NCBI RefSeq assembly: GCF_904849725.1
Contig: NC_058523.1
Location: 206,301,689-206,365,688 of the forward strand
Origin: Hordeum vulgare subsp. vulgare
Lineage: Eukaryota > Streptophyta > Magnoliopsida > Poales > Poaceae
Direction: 5' to 3'
Length of the DNA stretch: 64,000 nt
Shown here: in pieces, positions 11,744-22,350 of the stretch
How positions within the stretch are numbered: position 1 is the stretch's first letter
Layout: each line of letters starts with the position of its first letter
Made by a program: the position numbers and the translations under genes
Notes under the pieces: model-generated
What the model saw: only the letters and a program-made list of their open reading frames with translations
Told to the model about the DNA's origin: nothing
Databases searched by the model: none

Positions 11744-11844
11744 GTACAGGTACGCCTAATGTAGGAGATCCTGATGATAGCTAGCTGAAGTGGGAGTTCA
11801 ATTAGGACTCTGGCAGACTATACGTGACTTACCCGGACGACTAG
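11744..11844 (+). other. Coding-like acidic segment in 5' LTR of element C (candidate exon 2)
   Basis: It follows a good acceptor (acacccacag, ending at 11743) and encodes an acidic tail that includes GDPDDS and RLYVTYP, ending in TAG at 11842-11844. In this copy the frame has two internal TAG codons (11782-11784 and 11803-11805); the 3' LTR copy (21970-22070) has CAG and GAG at those places and is open. Both changes look like decay of an open frame. Confidence 0.4.
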
Positions 11845-12121
11845 AGGCCATGGTCGTCATCATGGGGCCAGCATGCGGGATTTCATAGCTTTATCTGTTT
11901 TCATGTTTGTCCGTAGCTGGACTAAACTTTGCTCTGAATAATGTGTGCATGTAAGATTTATGCTATACTATTATCAGATGGCAAGTCTATGCCCTACTTG
12001 TCACTCTTTCAGTTATGTAATGTTATGATTTTCTCGCTTGCGAAACATTTATATGTGCCCCTTTCCCTTTTGAGGCCTCGTCCCCAAATAAGGAAAGGGT
12101 CGCATCTTAGTCGTTACAAGT

Positions 12122-12135
12122 TGGTAATCAGAGCC
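12122..12135 (+). other. Element C primer binding site (iMet tRNA type)
   Basis: tggtaatcagagcc begins 3 nt after the LTR end. It is the standard plant iMet site TGGTATCAGAGCC with one inserted A, which would weaken priming. Confidence 0.8.
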
Positions 12136-13180
12136 TTACGACCATAGGAGCCTTTGTGTGATCGAACTTGGCCGAGTCGAGTCTAGTAAAACTATTTGAG
12201 TCTTAGTTATATCAGAGAGTAGGTTACTTTTTCGCCTCTTCTATGCTCTTGTGCGGTTCACGACTTAGGAAATCTTAATTCTACTCCTCTTCTCGCTCAA
12301 AAAAATTTAGGTTCACGCGGATATTTTGGAATCTATATGATATGGATGTGACGGAGTTCTCTCTTGGTGCCTCCTGTATGACTTGATTTCTTCCGGGGAG
12401 TTGAGCTCCAGTGGATTCTTGAGCCCATAGCTATCATTCAGATTTCTTAGTATCTCAGGACGGAGGATGTTCGTAATTGCTTCAATACTAGTAGTGACGA
12501 GAGGAGTCCGGCTTCCCCAGTACTGGTGCGGAGAGTTCCGGATGTATCGCCACACTTTCTATCCTTGTGATTACGAGGGTATGTGATAGATGAAGTTCCT
12601 AGATTCTAGTTATGTGTTGACAGATGTGATACACTGGACGGGTTAGTATAGGAATTGTGTGACATATTACTCCTTGTATCCGTGGACCAGATTGCATGAC
12701 AAGATATTTCCGGAATTCATAGGTGGGATATCAGGTAGTGACTTATAGGGCAATCTTCCTACAGATGCATGATGTGAGGTTGGGATTCGACATTCAGTGG
12801 GTACGTTTGTTCACGGTCATCTTACAGCGGTTCTTGTTGTGTCTTAAAGAGTCCTTGTAGCTTGCTACGACTTGGGGATGCTTCGTATGTCGCGTGCACT
12901 GCCTTGCACAGGATGGCTACTGTAAGCTCGAGCCCGTGCGATCATATCCACGAAGATATGAGATGGAATCTCTGTCATACGTTTGTTCCGAGCAGTTCTA
13001 GCTCATACTTGGTTTGCAAGTGGTCTTTAATCATATGGTGTCGAAAATCACTTTGAGAAAGCATTCTTACTATTTTGTTCAAGTGGAATTGCTAAATATT
13101 CTTGTTCATATATTTCTGCCTATTGATTCAGCTTTACCTTGAATGTTATTATCTGGTCTAATGTGTTGTCCGTCTTCAGG
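12136..13180 (+). other. Element C untranslated leader
   Basis: About 1 kb between primer site and gag ATG. No domain seen in any frame. A leader of this kind would be expected to carry the packaging signal (inference). Confidence 0.6.
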
Positions 13181-14637
13181 ATGGCTCCACCAACTCGCCA
13201 GAATCCGGGTCGCGAGGGTGCTGATCCTCCACCACCGCCTCCTCGGCCTCCTCCTCCTCCGCCGCCTCCTCCTGCAGAGGCATGTCAAGCGGTGATGGCT
13301 GCAACAAATGCTAACACCCAGATGTTAATTCAGCTGTCGCAAGAGAGGACCAATCAGCAGCAGGGCAATTTCAACCATGGTGCTCATCAATTTGCATCTC
13401 TGAATCAATTCCTGGCGAACCAGTCGAAGACCTTCACATCTCGTGCTCAGCCATTCGACGCTGAGGACTGGATTCGGGACATGATCAAACACTTTGAGTG
13501 CACCAATGTCCGTCCAGAGGACTTCGTCTAGTTTGCAACGTTTCAGCTCAAGGGGTAGGCAACAGTGTGGTGGCAGCAGTTGAAGGACTCCAGGGGAGGC
13601 ATAATGGTCAGTTGGGACGATTTCTGCAAAGATTTCAGGTCTCACTATACCCCGTCTAGCTTTGTGGAAGAGATGCGTGAGAAGTTCACACGCTTGAAGC
13701 AAGGTGGATCCTCTGTGTACAAGTACAACTCGAGTTCCACGAGCTGGCTCGATATGCTTTGTAGGACATTCCAGATCAGAAGAGGAAGATCTATCAGTTC
13801 AGAGGTGGTCTGAGAGAGGACTTGCAGCTGGCCCTTGCCTTGCACGAGCCCGATGAGTTTGATAAGTTCTATAACTTGGCTCTCAAGGCTGAGGTAGCTT
13901 TGCTCAAGGTGTAGAATTCGAGGAAGCGTTTCAGAGATTCCAACTCATCTCCCTCAACTCGGGTGGTACACAAGTAGCAGAAATATTGGGTGTCTCCTCC
14001 TCCTCCTCGGCAGACTCAGCAGTTCAAGCAGTCAGGTGGTCATGGTTCTTCCCACCCACCCAACCCAGCCATCCAGCAGAGGTTTCAGGAGCAGAAGCAA
14101 GGGAATCCTCAGGTGCTATTTTGTCCGCTATCAGATGTTACTTGTCACAAGTGTGGGTACAAGGGTCACTACTCCAAAAAGTGCACCTCTCAGCAGCGTC
14201 TTCTGTCCCCTCCTCCAGGGAAGCCTCCAGGCAATGCTCTGGTGAAGTTCAACCCCAGATCTGCGAGAGTCAATATGGTGAATACAACTGAAGAAGATAA
14301 CTCCTCAGACGTGATTATGGCTAATCTCCTGGTAAATGATATTCCTGCTAAGGTTTTATTTGATTCTGGTGCATCGCATTGCTTCATGTCCCGTCTATTC
14401 TTTATAAAGCATGATTCTGTTTGTGAAGATTTTCTTAAGCCTGTCTCAGTAGTTTCCCCTCGAAGGTTTATGAATTCCAATTGTTTGGTTCCGGATATCT
14501 CAGTCAAGATGGGTGACTATGACTTTCTGGCTTCTCCTATTGTCCTTGTCAAATCTGATATTGATTTGATCCTTGGGATGGATTGGTTGGCTATGAACAA
14601 GGCGTCTATTGATTGTGAAGTTAAAGAAGTGAGCTAA
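13181..14637 (+). pseudogene. Element C gag-protease with stops and frameshift
   Basis: The start is taken at ATG 13181 (MAPPTRQNPG), followed by a Pro-rich tract (about residues 17-31). The gag domain continues past TAG stops at 13529 and 13556 through a WWQQLKDS block. A 1-bp frameshift near 13730 moves the reading to the next frame, which holds two more TAG stops (13912, 13975). A CCHC zinc knuckle (CHKCGYKGHYSKKC, CX2CX4HX4C) lies near 14147-14188. The protease follows with active site DSGASHCF (about 14363-14386) and the LILGMDWL motif, ending at 14637. All four nonsense codons are TAG where related proteins appear to have Gln (CAG). Gag and protease cannot be made intact from this copy. 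Confidence 0.9.
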
Positions 14638-14654
14638 CTAATTCTTCAGAGGAC

Positions 14655-16208
14655 GTGATTATCTTCACGGCGCGTGATGACACGGTCCGTTTGTTTTCTT
14701 TAAATGAGAAGGGCGAGATCGCTCCAATCTCTCAAGTCCGAGTGGTCTGCGAGTATGAAGATGTTTTTCCGGAAGAACTGCCAGGAATGCCTCCGCACCG
14801 AGAAGTTGAGTTCGTAATTGAGCTTGAACCGGGTACTGAACCAGTGTGCAAGCGGCCGTACAAACTGGGTCCAGAAGAGCTGAAGGAGCTGAAGACACAA
14901 CTTGATGAGCAAGAGCGTCTGGGTCTGATCAGACCAAGGTCAACTCCTTGGGGTTGTGGAGTTCTTTTCGTCAAGAAGAAGGATGGCACAGAACGAATCT
15001 ATGTCGATTACTCTCCATTGAATAAGAAGATGATCAAAAACAAGTCTCCACTTCCTAACATCAATGAGTTGTTTGAGCAATTGAAACTGGCTAAGATCTT
15101 CTCGAAGCTTGATCTTAGGATGGGTTATCATCAGATTCGCATTCGCGAAGAGGACATTCCCAAGACTGCTTTCACGACAAGCTTTGGCTCGTATGAGTAC
15201 ATGGTGATGTCTTTAGGTCTGGCTAAGGCTCCACCGACCTTCTGTCGGATGATGAATTATATCTTCTCCCGATTCAAGAATGAATTTATCTTGTTGTATC
15301 TTGATGACATTCTGGTCTTTTCGGAAACTGAGGAAGAGCATGAAAAACATCTCAGGCTTGTGCTTGATAAGCTAAGAGAGCATAAGTTCTATGCTAAGTT
15401 TTCCAAATGTGAGTTCTGGTTGAAGGAAGTTGTGTACCTTGGGCACATCATCTCTGCCGAGGGCATCAAAGTTGATCCATCAAAGGTGCAGGCCATTGTT
15501 GAGTGGGAACCTCCGCAGAATGTCAAGCAGTTTCGAAGCTTTCTCGGGCTTGCAAGCTATTGCAGAAGATTCATTAAGAATTTCTCCAAGATTGCTAAGC
15601 CTCTCTCAAGTCTTCTTCAGAAGGGTGTGAAGTATGTCTGGTCTCCAGAGTGTCAGTTGGCCTTTGACACACTCAAAGAGAAGCTCACTTCTACTCCAGT
15701 CTTGATTCCTCCTGATGATTCCAAACCTTATCAAGTGTTTTGCGATGCCTCTCTCAAAGGTCTTGGGGCAGTTTTGATGCAAGACAAGAAAGTGGTAGCT
15801 TATACCTCGAGGCAGTTGAAGCCAAGTGAGAAGAATTACCCCAGTCATGATCTTGAGTTGGCGGCAGTGGTACATGCTCTCATGACTTGGAGACATCTCT
15901 TGTTTGAGAGAAAGGTTGAAGTATTCACAGATCACAAGAGTCTCAAATACATCTTCACCCAGCCTAACCTCAATCTTCGGCAAACACGTTGGGTGGAAAT
16001 GCTCCAAGATTTTAATTCGAGCATTGACTACACTCCATGCAAAGCTAATGTCATTGCACATGCTTCGAACAGAAAGGCTTACTGCAACAGTCTCATTCTT
16101 AAGCCTCTCCAGCCTGATCTTTGTGATTCTTTCAGAAAGCTGAATCTTCAATTAGTACCTCAGGGATTTCTTGCTAATCTCCAAATTTCTCCTACCTTGG
16201 AAGACTAA
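14655..16208 (+). pseudogene. Element C reverse transcriptase-RNase H
   Basis: An open frame of 517 codons. RT blocks include RSTPWGCGVLFVKKKDG (residues about 97-113), KLDLRMGYHQIRI, and the catalytic YLDDILVFS with YLDD at 15297-15308. RNase H follows from about residue 355 (KPYQVFCDASLKGLGAVL, then the ELAAVVHAL and FTDHKSLKY blocks). The final conserved Asp of RNase H, usually in a VADALSR-like block, is His here (VIAHASNR), so RNase H should be inactive. The frame is separated from gag-PR by a stop at 14635-14637 and from integrase by TAA at 16206-16208. RT looks intact but lies in a broken polyprotein. Confidence 0.93.
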
Positions 16209-17372
16209 GTCTGGCAAGCTCAACTTCTTGATGCAATTTTAAAGAAAGTTAAGATTGGCTTGGCAAAGAGCATTCCCAAATATAAGTGCTTCAGTGTTGA
16301 TGACAAAGATACATAGTTATTTGAGGATAGCCTTGTCGTTTCGAAAGGGGATCTCAGGAAGGTTATCATGGAAGAAGCTCATAACTCTCTTCTCTCGATA
16401 CATCCAGGAAGTTCCAAGATGTATCAGGATCTGAAACAGACCTTCTGGTGGAATCGCATGAAGCATGCAATTGCTCAGTTCGTAAATGAATGTGATGTCT
16501 GTCGAAGAGCGAAAGCAGAGCATCAACGTCCAGCAGGACTTTTGCATTCCTTGCCCATTCCCGAGTGGAAATTCGACCATTTTGAGAAGGATTTCGTCAC
16601 CGGGTTTCCGAAGTCCAAGAAAGGTAACGATGCCATCTTCGTCGTCATCGACAAGTTGAGCAAAGTCGCTCATTTCCTTCGAGTCAAGGAGTCTATCTCG
16701 GCAGCTCAGCTTGCAGAGATGTATACATCAAGGATAGTCTCATTGCATGGCGTTCCAATGCTGATATCTTCGGATCACGAAAGCATATTTACTTCCAAGT
16801 TCTGGGATTCTTTTCAGTCTCCGATGGGTACTAAGATTCGATCCAGTACAGCCTTCCATCCTCAGACTAGTGGGCAAGTTGAGAGAGTCAATCAGGTCCT
16901 CGAGGATATGCTAAGAGCCTGTGTGATTTCCTTTGGCACGAAGTGGGAGGACTGCCTACCTTTTGCTGAGTTTTCTTACAACAACAGTTATCAGGCTAGC
17001 TCAGGCAAGGCTCTGTTCGGGATTCTTTATGGCAGGAAGTGTCGTACCCCGCTCAATTGGCCAAAGACTTGTGAGCGTCAGATTCTTGGGAATGACATGA
17101 TTGCTGAAGCAGAAGAAATGTGCCGTGTCATTCGGGATAATCTCAAAGCAGCGCAGTCCCATCAGAAGAGCTACTACGATAGCAAGCATCATGACATGAC
17201 TTTTCAGCTCGATGATTTTGTCTATCTCAAAGTGTCTCCCATGAAGGGCACTTACGCTTCGGCATCAAAGGAAAGCTTGCTCCTCGTTTTTTGGGCCTTT
17301 CAGAATTGTTGGCAAGAGAGGCGACCTTGCTTATCAGTTAGAGCTCCGTTCCAACTTCTCAAGTGTGCATGA
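16209..17372 (+). pseudogene. Element C integrase
   Basis: It follows RNase H in the same polyprotein, with stops at 16206 and near 16314. The HHCC zinc domain is visible (HNSLLSIHPG, then CDVCRRAKAEH at about 16495-16527). The catalytic core keeps all three acidic residues: Asp in KDFVTGFP, Asp in SSDHESIFTSKFW, and Glu in SGQVERVNQVLEDM. Downstream, near 17270-17330, two frameshifts scramble the conserved region that normally leads into HDVFHVSQL. The enzyme would insert the cDNA into the genome; this copy could not make the full protein. Confidence 0.92.
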
Positions 17373-17643
17373 CGTGTTTCATGTCTCTCAGCTTCGGAGA
17401 TGCTTCAAGACTCCCGAACGCATAGTTGATCTTTAGGATATTGACCTCCAATCCGACCTATCCTACCGTGAGCATCTAGTTGCAGTTCTTGAAGCGACTG
17501 AGGACAAGACCCGCAATAAGTCAATCAAGTTTCTCATAGTGCAATGGTCACATCATTCTGACAAAGAGGCCACTTGGGAGCGTGAGGATCACCTCCGTTC
17601 CCAATTTCCAGAGTTCTTTCGGTCCTATATCTCGGGTCGAGAT
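17373..17643 (+). pseudogene. Element C chromodomain-like integrase C-terminus
   Basis: After the frameshifts the reading resumes with HDVFHVSQLRRCF (about 17361-17405), crosses a TAG near 17435, and ends with a chromodomain-like block (KFLIVQWSHHSDKEATWERE, about 17529-17588, then the EDHL and PEFF motifs). This hydrophobic/aromatic pattern is the group II chromodomain of plant chromoviruses, which guides integration to heterochromatin. It defines the element as a Tekay/Del-like chromovirus. Confidence 0.8.
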
Positions 17644-17651
17644 CCTCGTCT

Positions 17652-17664
17652 AGTGTGGGAGAGT
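17652..17664 (+). other. Element C polypurine tract
   Basis: agtgtgggagagt lies immediately before the 3' LTR start TGTAACAACC and would prime plus-strand DNA synthesis. Confidence 0.75.
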
Positions 17665-18467
17665 TGTAACAACCCAGATGTTTCCCTTTCCATAAATGTA
17701 CTCCTTCCTTGTTTGTGGAGACATTGTTGAATCATGTATGGATGTTATGAAGAGGTTATCATTTCATGTGGCCATCATTCCATGTCATCATCTTGCATCA
17801 TGGCATTCTTTTGCATTTCATTGCACCCCTCACTTGTGTTGCTAGTGTCTGGTCCATCATGGAAGTGCTTGTTTGGATATAAGTGTGTGGGTTGAATGTG
17901 GTGTTTTCAAACCTTGCAAAACACTCATCCCACTATTTATTTAACTTGTGTTTTAGACCTTGCTTCAACCTGTTATAAAAATGTTAATACTTTAGAGGGT
18001 TTATTCATGAATGTAGGAGTTGCTCTCATTGTTATTTTAGACTTTGGTTTAATGAGGGTTTTAAAACAAAACAACAACTAATTTTCTGTTTTAGGTGTAT
18101 TTTATTTTTTCCTAAAAATCTGAGAAATATTTTTGTTAAATAGGGCATATTTTCCCTCATGGCGTGACTATTTTTATTTTTACAAAAACCCTTCGCTTCC
18201 CTCAATTTGAATTTTGGGTTTGAATCTATTATTAAAAAGAAAAATCTTTTCTTTCCTGCCGTTTTGCTGTGCATGGGGGGGGGTCTGTGGGCTGGCCCAT
18301 GGCCTCGAGCCCAGAGAGACGTCGCGCCTTTCTTCTCCCTTTCGAGGGAGGCGCCGAGGCCCCACTCGCTAGTGGCTCCCTCCCCGCCACCTTTTCCCTT
18401 CTGCGTGACCCTCCTCTGCTCGTGCGAGCACATGGGTTGCCGGACGCCGTTCCTCCCTCCTCCTCGT

Positions 18468-18474
18468 TTATAAG
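18468..18474 (+). promoter_or_regulatory. TATA box in element C 3' LTR
   Basis: It is the equivalent of the motif at 7681-7687 and lies in the same context (CT tract before, gatgcgttggcgtcc after). In a 3' LTR it could drive read-out transcription into flanking DNA. Confidence 0.55.
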
Positions 18475-19120
18475 ATGCGTTGGCGTCCATTCCTAGGGTT
18501 CCTCCCTCGCGCCGCCACCCTCTCCTCCTCCTTCTCCATCTCTCCCCCAGGTAAGATTCTGTAGCTAGGACAGAGAGCACACCCGAGAGAGAAAGGAAGG
18601 GCGCCGCCGTGTACTCCGTGCCGCTGTCGTCCCCGTCGTCGGCGAGGATGTCCAGGAGAGCCATTCCCGGTGCTAGGAGCCCCGGAGAGCCACCACGACG
18701 ACGGTCTCTTCCCCGTCTGTGTCGCCGTCGTTCTGCTCCACGCGATGCGTTCTACTCTGGCTCCGGTGAACTTCCCCAACCTCTTCCTCCCCGTCGTTGG
18801 TTCCGTATAGCCCCAAGGTGAGCATCGCCGTCTCCTCCCCCACTCCCTTCTCCCGTAGGCTTGCCGTAGCTATCTTGCCACTTTGCTTTCGCCGCCATGG
18901 CAGGGAGATGCAGCACCGGCCAGCCGCCGTTGCAGGCTCTCTCCTGCAGATCTATGTCTGGGAATGGCAACCCCACTGTTCCCACGCCCCGCGCCGTAAC
19001 TAGCAGATGTCGTTAGGTTGCCGGAGTGCTGCCGGAGTAGTTCCCCTGTTCGGTCGCCGGGGTAGCAAATAGAGCACAGGGGCTGCTCAAAAGAGCAACA
19101 CCCCCTCTCTGTTAAGAATC

Positions 19121-19198
19121 GATCCACTAGCGCAGTGGTGGTGTGTTTGGGGGACGACCAGTGGGCCGTGGGTTCGACTCCCACACCACCCCTTTTTT
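19121..19198 (+). promoter_or_regulatory. tRNA-like Pol III promoter in 3' LTR of element C
   Basis: A box tagcgcagtgg (19128-19138), B box ggttcgactcc (19171-19181), and the same T-arm and T run as in the 5' LTR. The spacer has changed (several substitutions) while both boxes remain perfect matches. Confidence 0.75.
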
Positions 19199-19267
19199 CC
19201 TATTTTTGTTTTAATTGCTGCTAGGGTTTTTGCTGGATTTTTTCTCCTGGTTGCACTAGGGCTTTGT

Positions 19268-19545
19268 AGCTTGTGTGTGTGCTGTAGATGTAGGTGTGTG
19301 GAGTGTATGTGTGCATGTGTTTTCACATCTACACTTGTGCAAGTAGGCATATTTACACATATGTGTATATATACCTATGGTGTGGTGTGTGTATCTACTA
19401 TGTGTGTGTGTGTGAGAGTAGATCCTTGTATGTGAAGCGTATGTGTAGATGTAGGTGTGTTTGTGTGTGTGTGTGAGACCACGTATACATCTACATGTGT
19501 GAGCACATATGCATTGGGCATGTGTGTGTGCTCATGTGTGTGTCT
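19268..19545 (+). repeat. TG/GTGTG microsatellite-like tract in 3' LTR of element C
   Basis: The counterpart of the tract at 8500-8780, with small length differences typical of slippage. Confidence 0.8.
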
Positions 19546-21969
19546 GTGGATGAACACATCTCCCCATGTTAGTTCATCCTTGTTTGTGATGCTATGCCAT
19601 TCCTAGATAGTTAAACGGGTGCCTAGTCTTTTTCTAGCAAGTGTCCAAATGTGGACATGCCAAATATGGTAGCTTCCATATATGGAAATTTGTAACTTGT
19701 AGCTTATAGGAATCCATGTGTTAATTTTCGAGCTGGCTTTGTGCATTGATGATTCATGCAAGTACCTATGTATGAATATGATATTTGGGGTAGAATCATC
19801 CCAGGAATCCATTTGTGCAATCATATTTCACTTTAGAGAAACTTCATAAAACTGTTATTTTCTGTCATCATGCCCTTTTGTCCATTTTCCATGATTTTAT
19901 ATATGCATGTTTAAAACTTGCTGTCAACTTGAAAGTGTTAGATAATCCTGTTGTGAATGACCTAGTATTTTTCTTTCTTATGCTAAACCAACATATCAGT
20001 GGGAACTTTTCCCCAAACTTGCCATGATATCTATTTTCTGCATGATCTAGGAATTTCACTAAGTGATGAACTTGTCAATTGCATGCCCTATTTAGAGTTT
20101 AATATCAGGTGGTGCTCTGAGCCTTTGTGAATAATTCCTTGATGGAATGGTAGTGGGTGAACCCCTCTACAACATGGGGCATTAATTTTGTTCTTAGGTT
20201 TTTGTATGCACCTATTGTGCCCTGTCAAAGTGGGCACTTGACTGAATCTGTCCGATTTGTGAAACCCTGTGTATTTTAGTCTTGGAATCTGGAGTTATTG
20301 TCTTCCCCTGTTGTCTTGTGTGAATTAGCTCCTGTGTCGGGAATTAGCCCATGGAACAAACCAATGTTTGTTAGTTGTTATGTTTGTCTAGCTCCCAGCA
20401 AAATTTCATGCTTATACACCTCCTGTAGATATCATTTTGGAGGCTACCAAAATGCTTCAGAGCATAAGCAGCTGGTGAAAATCTGTTATTTTCACTAAGT
20501 CCCAATCTGTGATATTTTGTCCAAGTTAGAGGTTGTAGATCTGCTAATGGGTGATTCCTTTTCCTTAGCTTTTTCTCAAGGGTTGTAATGCTTTTGGATG
20601 GCTTCAGTTTCATCTCTTGGTTGAATTATTTGGAGGGTTGTAGTTGATGTAGATCTTGTAGTCCAACTGCTATGTTGCTGTTAAAAACAAATTGCATGCT
20701 CGTATGGTTTTAGAGCTTGTGTGAGCATTGGTTGATTGTGTGGTGTGTTCTTAGGAATCATTCCACTTGTATTGTGGTGCTTGATCACTTGGCATCCTGG
20801 TTACACCAGTGAGTGCCCATTTAGTTGTGTTTGTGGCTGTTTTGAACCCGTAGGCCTTTGTAACTTGCTTCATAGTTTCCGGTTGATCCGAGACTCCGTT
20901 CACTATGTTCGTCTTATGTTTCTGCATCGTTTTCTCGTGATGCACATGTTCATGCCATGTTCATGCATGTCAAGATAACTTAATATGAGGTTATGTCCAG
21001 AATTTAATTAACTCAACTAATGCATATGAAAGTGACTAGAATAGTGATGCATGCTTCCATCTTCACACATGCATCATATTGGTTGTTGCATTATGTTTTG
21101 ACGGTGTTCATTAGCTGTTATCTTATCTTGGGTAGAATCGGTAACGAGATTAAATCTGCTAATAATCTAATAATTAAATGCATAGGGAATAGCTACCCCG
21201 AGGAATTGATCAACAACCCGGGCCAGTGCTCCTCATGAGTGTTGGTCCAAACAAGAGTCGTGTGCAGGGCCAACCCGGGGCAACTCGGGAGATTTCTAGC
21301 AGGCCACTGTATGCTGTGCTCATCCGTCGTGTCCTGAGACTGAGATACACGACTCTTATCGGGGTCGTCGACACGTCGGGCAGTCCTGCTAGATTTGTCT
21401 TGCCTTAGTGATATATCTTGCGCATTAGGATTCCAGTGAAACTTTGGGTCTCCTCAAAGTTGAGGTTTTCCTCTTAGAAATCCGACGAGATCACGAGTTT
21501 CATGATAGAGGATTACTATGCCGCCTGTGGTAGTTTGTAATGCACTAGTTGGAGCACCCCTGCAGGGTTTAATCTTTCGAAAAGCCATGCCCGCGGTTAT
21601 GTGGAAAATAAGGATAGTTTGTTAACATCCGATTCTAGACAACTTAAAGTAATTATAACAAAACTAACAACTCTGTGCATAACCGTGACTGTCTCTTTCG
21701 GAGATCGTTCTCTGATCGAGAACACGGTGGGGGTATGCCTGACGTAAGTAGGTGTTCAGGATCACTTAGTGATCAACCTAGTATCCGACCGACTTGCGTA
21801 GACCACGAGATGTTTATTCTCATCATCGTAAGGTAGCCACCAAATATGCTTAAGTTTCTGCAAACCCATACACTTAACCTTCCACACCCATTAACTCGGC
21901 TAGATTTGATACCAAGGTCATTCGATTGCTGAGTCCTTGTGGCTCACGGTTTACTACAAACACCCACAG

Positions 21970-22070
21970 GTACAAGTACGCCTCGCGCAGGAGATCCTGA
22001 TGATAGCCAGCTGAAGTGGGAGTTTGATGAGGACTCTAGTAGGCTGTACGTGACTTACCCGGAGGACTAG
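21970..22070 (+). other. Coding-like acidic segment in 3' LTR of element C (open copy)
   Basis: The counterpart of 11744-11844, open to the TAG at 22068-22070. Residues visible include GDPDDSQLKWEFDED and RLYVTYPED. The acceptor motif cccacag is conserved. The partner segment upstream has been deleted in this LTR. Confidence 0.4.
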
Positions 22071-22345
22071 AGGCCGTGGTCATGATCGTGCGGCCAGCAT
22101 GCGGGATTTCATAGCTTTATCTGTTTTCATGTTTGTCCGTAGCTGGACTAAACTTTGCTCTAAATAATGTGTGCTTGTAAGCTTTATGCTATACTCTTAT
22201 CAGATGGCAAGTGTATGCCCTACTTGTCACTCTTTTAGTTATGTAATGTTATGATTTTCTCCCTTGTGAAATGTTTATATGCGGCCCTTTCCCTTTTGAG
22301 ACCTTGGCCCCAAATAAGGAAAGGGACGCATCTTAGTCGTTACAG

Positions 22346-22350
22346 GTATA
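22346..22350 (+). other. Target-site duplication of element C, right copy (GGTAT)
   Basis: The five bases ggtat immediately after the LTR end CGTTACA match 6871-6875 exactly, proving a normal integration event with no later loss of either end. Confidence 0.95.

Larger units (their letters stand above)
6876..12118 (+). repeat. Element C 5' LTR (5243 bp)
   Basis: It starts TGTAACAGCC and ends CGTTACA. Inside, in order: an AT-rich start, a GC-rich CpG-dense block (about 7480-8260) with a TATA box at 7681-7687, splice-donor-like motifs at 7764 and 8049, a tRNA-like Pol III promoter (8352-8426), a TG-rich microsatellite tract (8500-8780), a long AT-rich intron-like stretch, and two coding-like segments (10376-10458 and 11744-11844). 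Open frames in the GC-rich block are on both strands and are not convincing genes. Confidence 0.93.
6876..22345 (+). mobile_element. Element C: complete Tekay/Del-type chromovirus (Ty3-gypsy) with 5-kb LTRs
   Basis: Order on the plus strand: 5' LTR 6876-12118, iMet-type primer site 12122-12135, leader, gag-PR 13181-14637, RT-RNase H 14655-16208, integrase 16209-17372, chromodomain to about 17640, polypurine tract 17652-17664, 3' LTR 17665-22345. Total length is 15,470 bp. The gypsy order (RT before integrase) and a C-terminal chromodomain place it among chromoviruses. The LTR end resembles the Sukkula LTR as I remember it (agggtcgcatctt near the end). Coding regions carry several stops and frameshifts and the two LTRs differ by several percent by eye, so it is an old, inactive copy. 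Confidence 0.93.
17665..22345 (+). repeat. Element C 3' LTR (4681 bp, with about 0.55-kb deletion)
   Basis: It is collinear with the 5' LTR from TGTAACAACC to CGTTACA but is 562 bp shorter overall. Most of the difference is one deletion: the sequence equal to about 10387-10920 of the 5' LTR is missing near 21140-21165. The TATA box, donor motifs, tRNA-like box and TG tract are all retained. Confidence 0.93.

Noticed and set aside
13181..13270. Proline-rich protein gene
   Set aside because: The Pro tract is the N-terminal part of the element C gag, continuous with the gag core.
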